NCBI GenBank assembly: GCA_902766845.1 | Contig: CACXFD010000182.1 | Location: 1-8,657 of the forward strand | Source: an uncultured Lachnospiraceae bacterium | GTDB taxonomy: Bacteria; Bacillota; Clostridia; Lachnospirales; Lachnospiraceae | Length of the DNA: 8,657 nucleotides | Reading direction: 5' to 3' | Part shown: positions 6,844-8,657 of the stretch, piece by piece | Numbering within the stretch: the stretch's first letter is position 1 | How the letters are laid out: each line of letters opens with the position of its first letter | The notes under the pieces: generated by a model | What the model was told of the DNA's origin: nothing | Database searches by the model: none | What the model saw: the letters and a program-made list of their open reading frames with translations, nothing else | Translations under genes and position numbers: made by a program

Positions 6844-6873
6844 AAACGAACAGGGCAGAAACGAACAGAGCAG
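6844..6873. repeat. 15-bp tandem direct repeat before the flippase gene
   Basis: AAACGAACAGGGCAG (6844-6858) is followed directly by AAACGAACAGAGCAG (6859-6873), one mismatch in 15. The purine-rich sequence after it (AAAAGGAAGAAGAG) contains the ribosome binding site of the ATG at 6893, so copy number could change the leader of that gene without touching the coding sequence. Confidence 0.8.
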
Positions 6874-6892
6874 AAAAGGAAGAAGAGACCCG

Positions 6893-8155
6893 ATGGAGAA
6901 ACGGCTTCCGGTCTGGAAGAATGCGATCCTGAATATCGCCGGCTCGCTGACCTACGCGGTCTGCCAGTGGCTGATGACGATCCTCGTGGTCAGCCTGGGC
7001 AGCGTGGAGGAGGCGGGCGTGCTGTCGCTCGCGATGGCGAATACGAATATGTATTTCACGCTGGCGACGTTTGGCCTGCGCGATTTTCAGGTGTCGGATT
7101 CGCGGAATCAGTACGAGCCGTCGGAATACTTCAGCACGCGCCTGCTGACCTGCACGTGCTCGGGCCTCTTATGCGCCGCCGTGGTCCTTCTGACCGGGCG
7201 CTACACCGCGTACCAGGCGGCATGCATCCTGATCTACATGGTCTACCGCATCTCCGAAGCCGTGGTCGACTCGCTGCAGGCGATGCAGCAGAAGGCCGAG
7301 CGCATGGACTACAGCTGCGTATCGTTCCTGATGCGCGGGCTGGGACTTCTGGCCGCGTTCTCGCTGGTGCTTCGCGCCACCGGAAAGCTCCTCTGGGCCG
7401 TGGCCGCCGTGGCGGCCGTCAGCTTCGCGGTCGTGATCCTCTGGGACTTTCGGATCTCGTCGCGCCTGGCCGGCCTGCATCCGGTCTTTCACCCGCTCCG
7501 GTCGCTGTCGCTGCTGCGCCGGTGCTTCCCGCTGATGGCGAATTCCTTCCTGCTGGCTTTCATCGTCGCGCTGCCGCGTGACCTGCTGGAGCAGCTGTAC
7601 GGAGAATACACGCTGGGCATCTACGCGTCCGTGGCCGCGCCGACCGTGATCGTGCAGCAGGCCGCGATGTGGCTCTACGCGCCCACGATCCCGGCTTTCA
7701 CGCGCGCCTACGAAGCCCGCGACCGGCAGGGCTTCTATAAGCTGTACCGGACGCTCTGGGGCGTGATCGCGGCCGCGGTGGCCGCGGCCATCCTGGCCGG
7801 CCGGTTCCTTGGGAAATTGGGCCTGTCCCTGTTCTTCCCCGAGGAGATCACGGCGCACGCGGACCTGCTGGTGCCGATCCTCTGGACCACGATCCTGATC
7901 GCCCTGTGCTATTATTTCAGCGCGCTGATCACGATCACGCGGCGCCTGCCGGTCATCCTGGTCTCGAACCTGACCGGCGCGGCGCTGATCCTGCTGTTCG
8001 CACGGCGGCTGATCGCCGCGGGCGGCATGGACGGCGTCAACCGGGCCGTCCTGCTGGCCATGGGCGTGAACGCACTGATCATGGGCGCGGCGCTGCACTG
8101 GTTTCTGAGGAAGAGGTTTGACGGGGAAGGCGGAACGGTGAAACGTAATGCGTAA
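6893..8155 (+). CDS. Polysaccharide/oligosaccharide flippase (Wzx-like, MOP superfamily)
   Basis: The protein has 420 residues; the ATG at 6893 is preceded by AGGAAGAAGAG. I count about twelve hydrophobic segments, beginning with NIAGSLTYAVCQWLMTILVV and ending with VLLAMGVNALIMGAALHWFL, which is the size and topology of Wzx/PST-type flippases. The first helix pair resembles polysaccharide biosynthesis proteins (NIAGSLTYAVCQWL, then GVLSLAMANTN). FPLMANSFLLAFIVALPRDLLEQLYG and LGIYASVAAPTVIVQQAAMWLYAP are also typical of the family's second half. Its role would be to move the undecaprenyl-linked glycan, possibly already carrying the LicD-added group, across the membrane. It is the last gene of the unit; a terminator begins 50 bases after its stop. 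Substrate specificity cannot be predicted from sequence. The basic C-terminal tail lies in the cytoplasm if the topology is standard. Confidence 0.88.
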   Translation: MEKRLPVWKNAILNIAGSLTYAVCQWLMTILVVSLGSVEEAGVLSLAMANTNMYFTLATFGLRDFQVSDSRNQYEPSEYFSTRLLTCTCSGLLCAAVVLLTGRYTAYQAACILIYMVYRISEAVVDSLQAMQQKAERMDYSCVSFLMRGLGLLAAFSLVLRATGKLLWAVAAVAAVSFAVVILWDFRISSRLAGLHPVFHPLRSLSLLRRCFPLMANSFLLAFIVALPRDLLEQLYGEYTLGIYASVAAPTVIVQQAAMWLYAPTIPAFTRAYEARDRQGFYKLYRTLWGVIAAAVAAAILAGRFLGKLGLSLFFPEEITAHADLLVPILWTTILIALCYYFSALITITRRLPVILVSNLTGAALILLFARRLIAAGGMDGVNRAVLLAMGVNALIMGAALHWFLRKRFDGEGGTVKRNA

Positions 8156-8192
8156 TCCATAGAAGGAAAGAAATCAAGCAGAAGGAAGATAA

Positions 8193-8207
8193 TGAAAGCG
8201 GAGTAAA
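8193..8207 (+). other. Possible micro-ORF MKAE in front of the terminator
   Basis: AGAAGGAAGATA precedes ATG AAA GCG GAG TAA, giving a four-codon reading frame whose end enters the left arm of the terminator hairpin. It has a plausible ribosome binding site but no recognised homology. It may be the residue of a truncated gene start or chance in purine-rich sequence. Confidence 0.2.
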
Positions 8208-8240
8208 AGAAGCAGTGCCCAACGCGGCACTGCTTCTTTT
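8205..8240. terminator. Strong, probably bidirectional intrinsic terminator
   Basis: A perfect 15-bp stem (8205-8219 with 8226-8240) encloses a six-base loop (CAACGC). The left arm starts AAAAGAAG and the right arm ends CTTCTTTTT, giving a T run on the plus strand and a T4 run on the minus strand. It lies between the convergent flippase gene and the minus-strand acyltransferase gene, so it can serve both. Confidence 0.92.
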
Positions 8241-8243
8241 TGC

Positions 8244-8257
8244 AAACAGATCTGTTT
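8244..8257. repeat. 14-bp perfect palindrome AAACAGATCTGTTT
   Basis: AAACAGA (8244-8250) is followed at once by its reverse complement TCTGTTT (8251-8257), with two more T residues after it. It lies directly behind the stop of the minus-strand remnant. It could be an operator half-site pair or the remains of an older terminator; with no loop it would form only a weak hairpin. Confidence 0.5.
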
Positions 8258-8377
8258 TTACAAAACCCCGAGAACTTTCAGTACCATACTCCAGACAAAG
8301 ATCGTAAAAGTGCATCCCAGACTGGAGAAAACGACGATATGTCCTGCCAGAGAGGTGTCACCGCTTAATAGATCTTC
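8258..8377 (-). pseudogene. C-terminal remnant of a probable AEC-family (auxin efflux carrier type) transporter
   Basis: Read on the minus strand, 39 codons from 8377 to a TAA at 8260-8258 encode EDLLSGDTSLAGH, then IVVFSSLGCTFTIFVW, then SMVLKVLGVL. The pattern G-D-S/T-x-L-A-x-x-I-V, then S/T-S/T-L, then T-I followed by a hydrophobic end is what I know from the last transmembrane helix of AEC-family permeases. A stop codon in frame lies just upstream (8380-8378) and there is no start codon before residue 31, so this is not an intact gene. It overlaps the last 13 bases of the acyltransferase gene in another frame. Most of the transporter gene seems to have been replaced by the acyltransferase segment. 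Family assignment is from memory of the motif, not from a search. Confidence 0.45.
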
Positions 8378-8657
8378 TTAAGCCAGTGAAAGCCAGGACG
8401 CTTTTGAAGAGAAACGATCACGAGCGAAAAGCAGAGCGCCAGTAATAATGTGAGGCTAAACTGGGTATTGAGTATGTGACCGCTTGTACCCGGTATTTTG
8501 CATATAAAAAGGACGATGATCTCGTATATCCAAAGGTGAGAAAAATAGATCAGGGAGCTTAGCGGGCGCATGATTTGAAAAGCAAGCCGGTCGGATAGAT
8601 TGAGCTGGACGATGAAACAGAAAAAGAATGCGGTGGACGGCACCAGAAGCAGATACA
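8365..8657 (-). CDS. Acyltransferase-3-family membrane protein, C-terminal part (5'-partial)
   Basis: The frame is open to the right edge, so the start lies beyond the window; 96 residues are visible. Three hydrophobic segments can be seen: YLLLVPSTAFFFCFIVQL, SSLIYFSHLWIYEIIVLFI and SLTLLLALCFSLVIVSL. The middle one, with LIYFSHLW, and the ending RPGFHWLKKIY are characteristic of the last helices and tail of acyltransferase-3 (OafA/WecH-like) proteins, which O-acylate surface sugars at the membrane. The ending looks natural rather than truncated. The gene is convergent with the flippase gene, and its low GC (about 43% in a counted line) and use of TTA and ATA codons set it apart from the cluster. 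The catalytic N-terminal half is not visible. Confidence 0.65.
   Translation of the reverse strand, partial: YLLLVPSTAFFFCFIVQLNLSDRLAFQIMRPLSSLIYFSHLWIYEIIVLFICKIPGTSGHILNTQFSLTLLLALCFSLVIVSLQKRPGFHWLKKIY

Overview
The window reads as a GC-rich Gram-positive (Firmicutes, probably clostridial/Lachnospiraceae-like) chromosome segment. The basis is a secreted L,D-transpeptidase with putative peptidoglycan-binding domains, Ig-like domains and a long PTEA-type tail, a style common in gut and rumen Clostridia, followed by a LicD / GT8 / flippase surface-glycan cluster. Sample lines of the cluster count at about 70-78% GC. The last ~500 bases drop to about 43% GC and use TTA/ATA codons, so the right edge looks like a different compositional block.

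Layout. (1) Positions 1-2142 are the 3' portion of an L,D-transpeptidase gene, closed by a strong intrinsic terminator at 2160-2190. (2) Positions 2315-8155 hold five co-directional genes: a class V PLP aminotransferase, a cytidylyltransferase fused to a Gfo/Idh/MocA-type domain, a LicD-family phosphotransferase, a GT8 glycosyltransferase (4-nt overlap with licD-like), and a polysaccharide flippase. A 15-bp-stem hairpin at 8205-8240 terminates this unit. The five genes therefore sit between two terminators and look like one self-contained transcription unit, although I could not recognise a promoter in the 2191-2314 leader. (3) On the minus strand, the C-terminal part of an acyltransferase-3-type membrane protein enters from the right edge (8657 down to 8365). 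Directly behind its stop codon is a start-less 39-codon fragment that resembles the C-terminus of an AEC-family transporter, probably a gene remnant.

Working model (inference). The aminotransferase makes a small amino-phosph(on)ate. The TagD/GCT-like domain activates it, or another phospho-alcohol, with CTP. LicD transfers the phospho-substituent from the CDP carrier to a lipid-linked glycan that GT8 helps build, and the flippase exports the product. The oxidoreductase half of the fusion lacks both the NAD-binding GxG glycine and the EKP lysine of its family, so it may no longer be a redox enzyme. The substituent itself cannot be read from the sequence, and no PEP mutase or phosphonopyruvate decarboxylase lies in the window.

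The three long spacers of the cluster (before the aminotransferase, before the cytidylyltransferase and before the flippase) each carry their own short tandem repeat (periods 30, 25 and 15). No stretch over 300 bases lacks a gene; the largest gap, 8156-8364, holds the terminator, a palindrome and the gene remnant. I saw no tRNA, rRNA, CRISPR array, insertion sequence or riboswitch.
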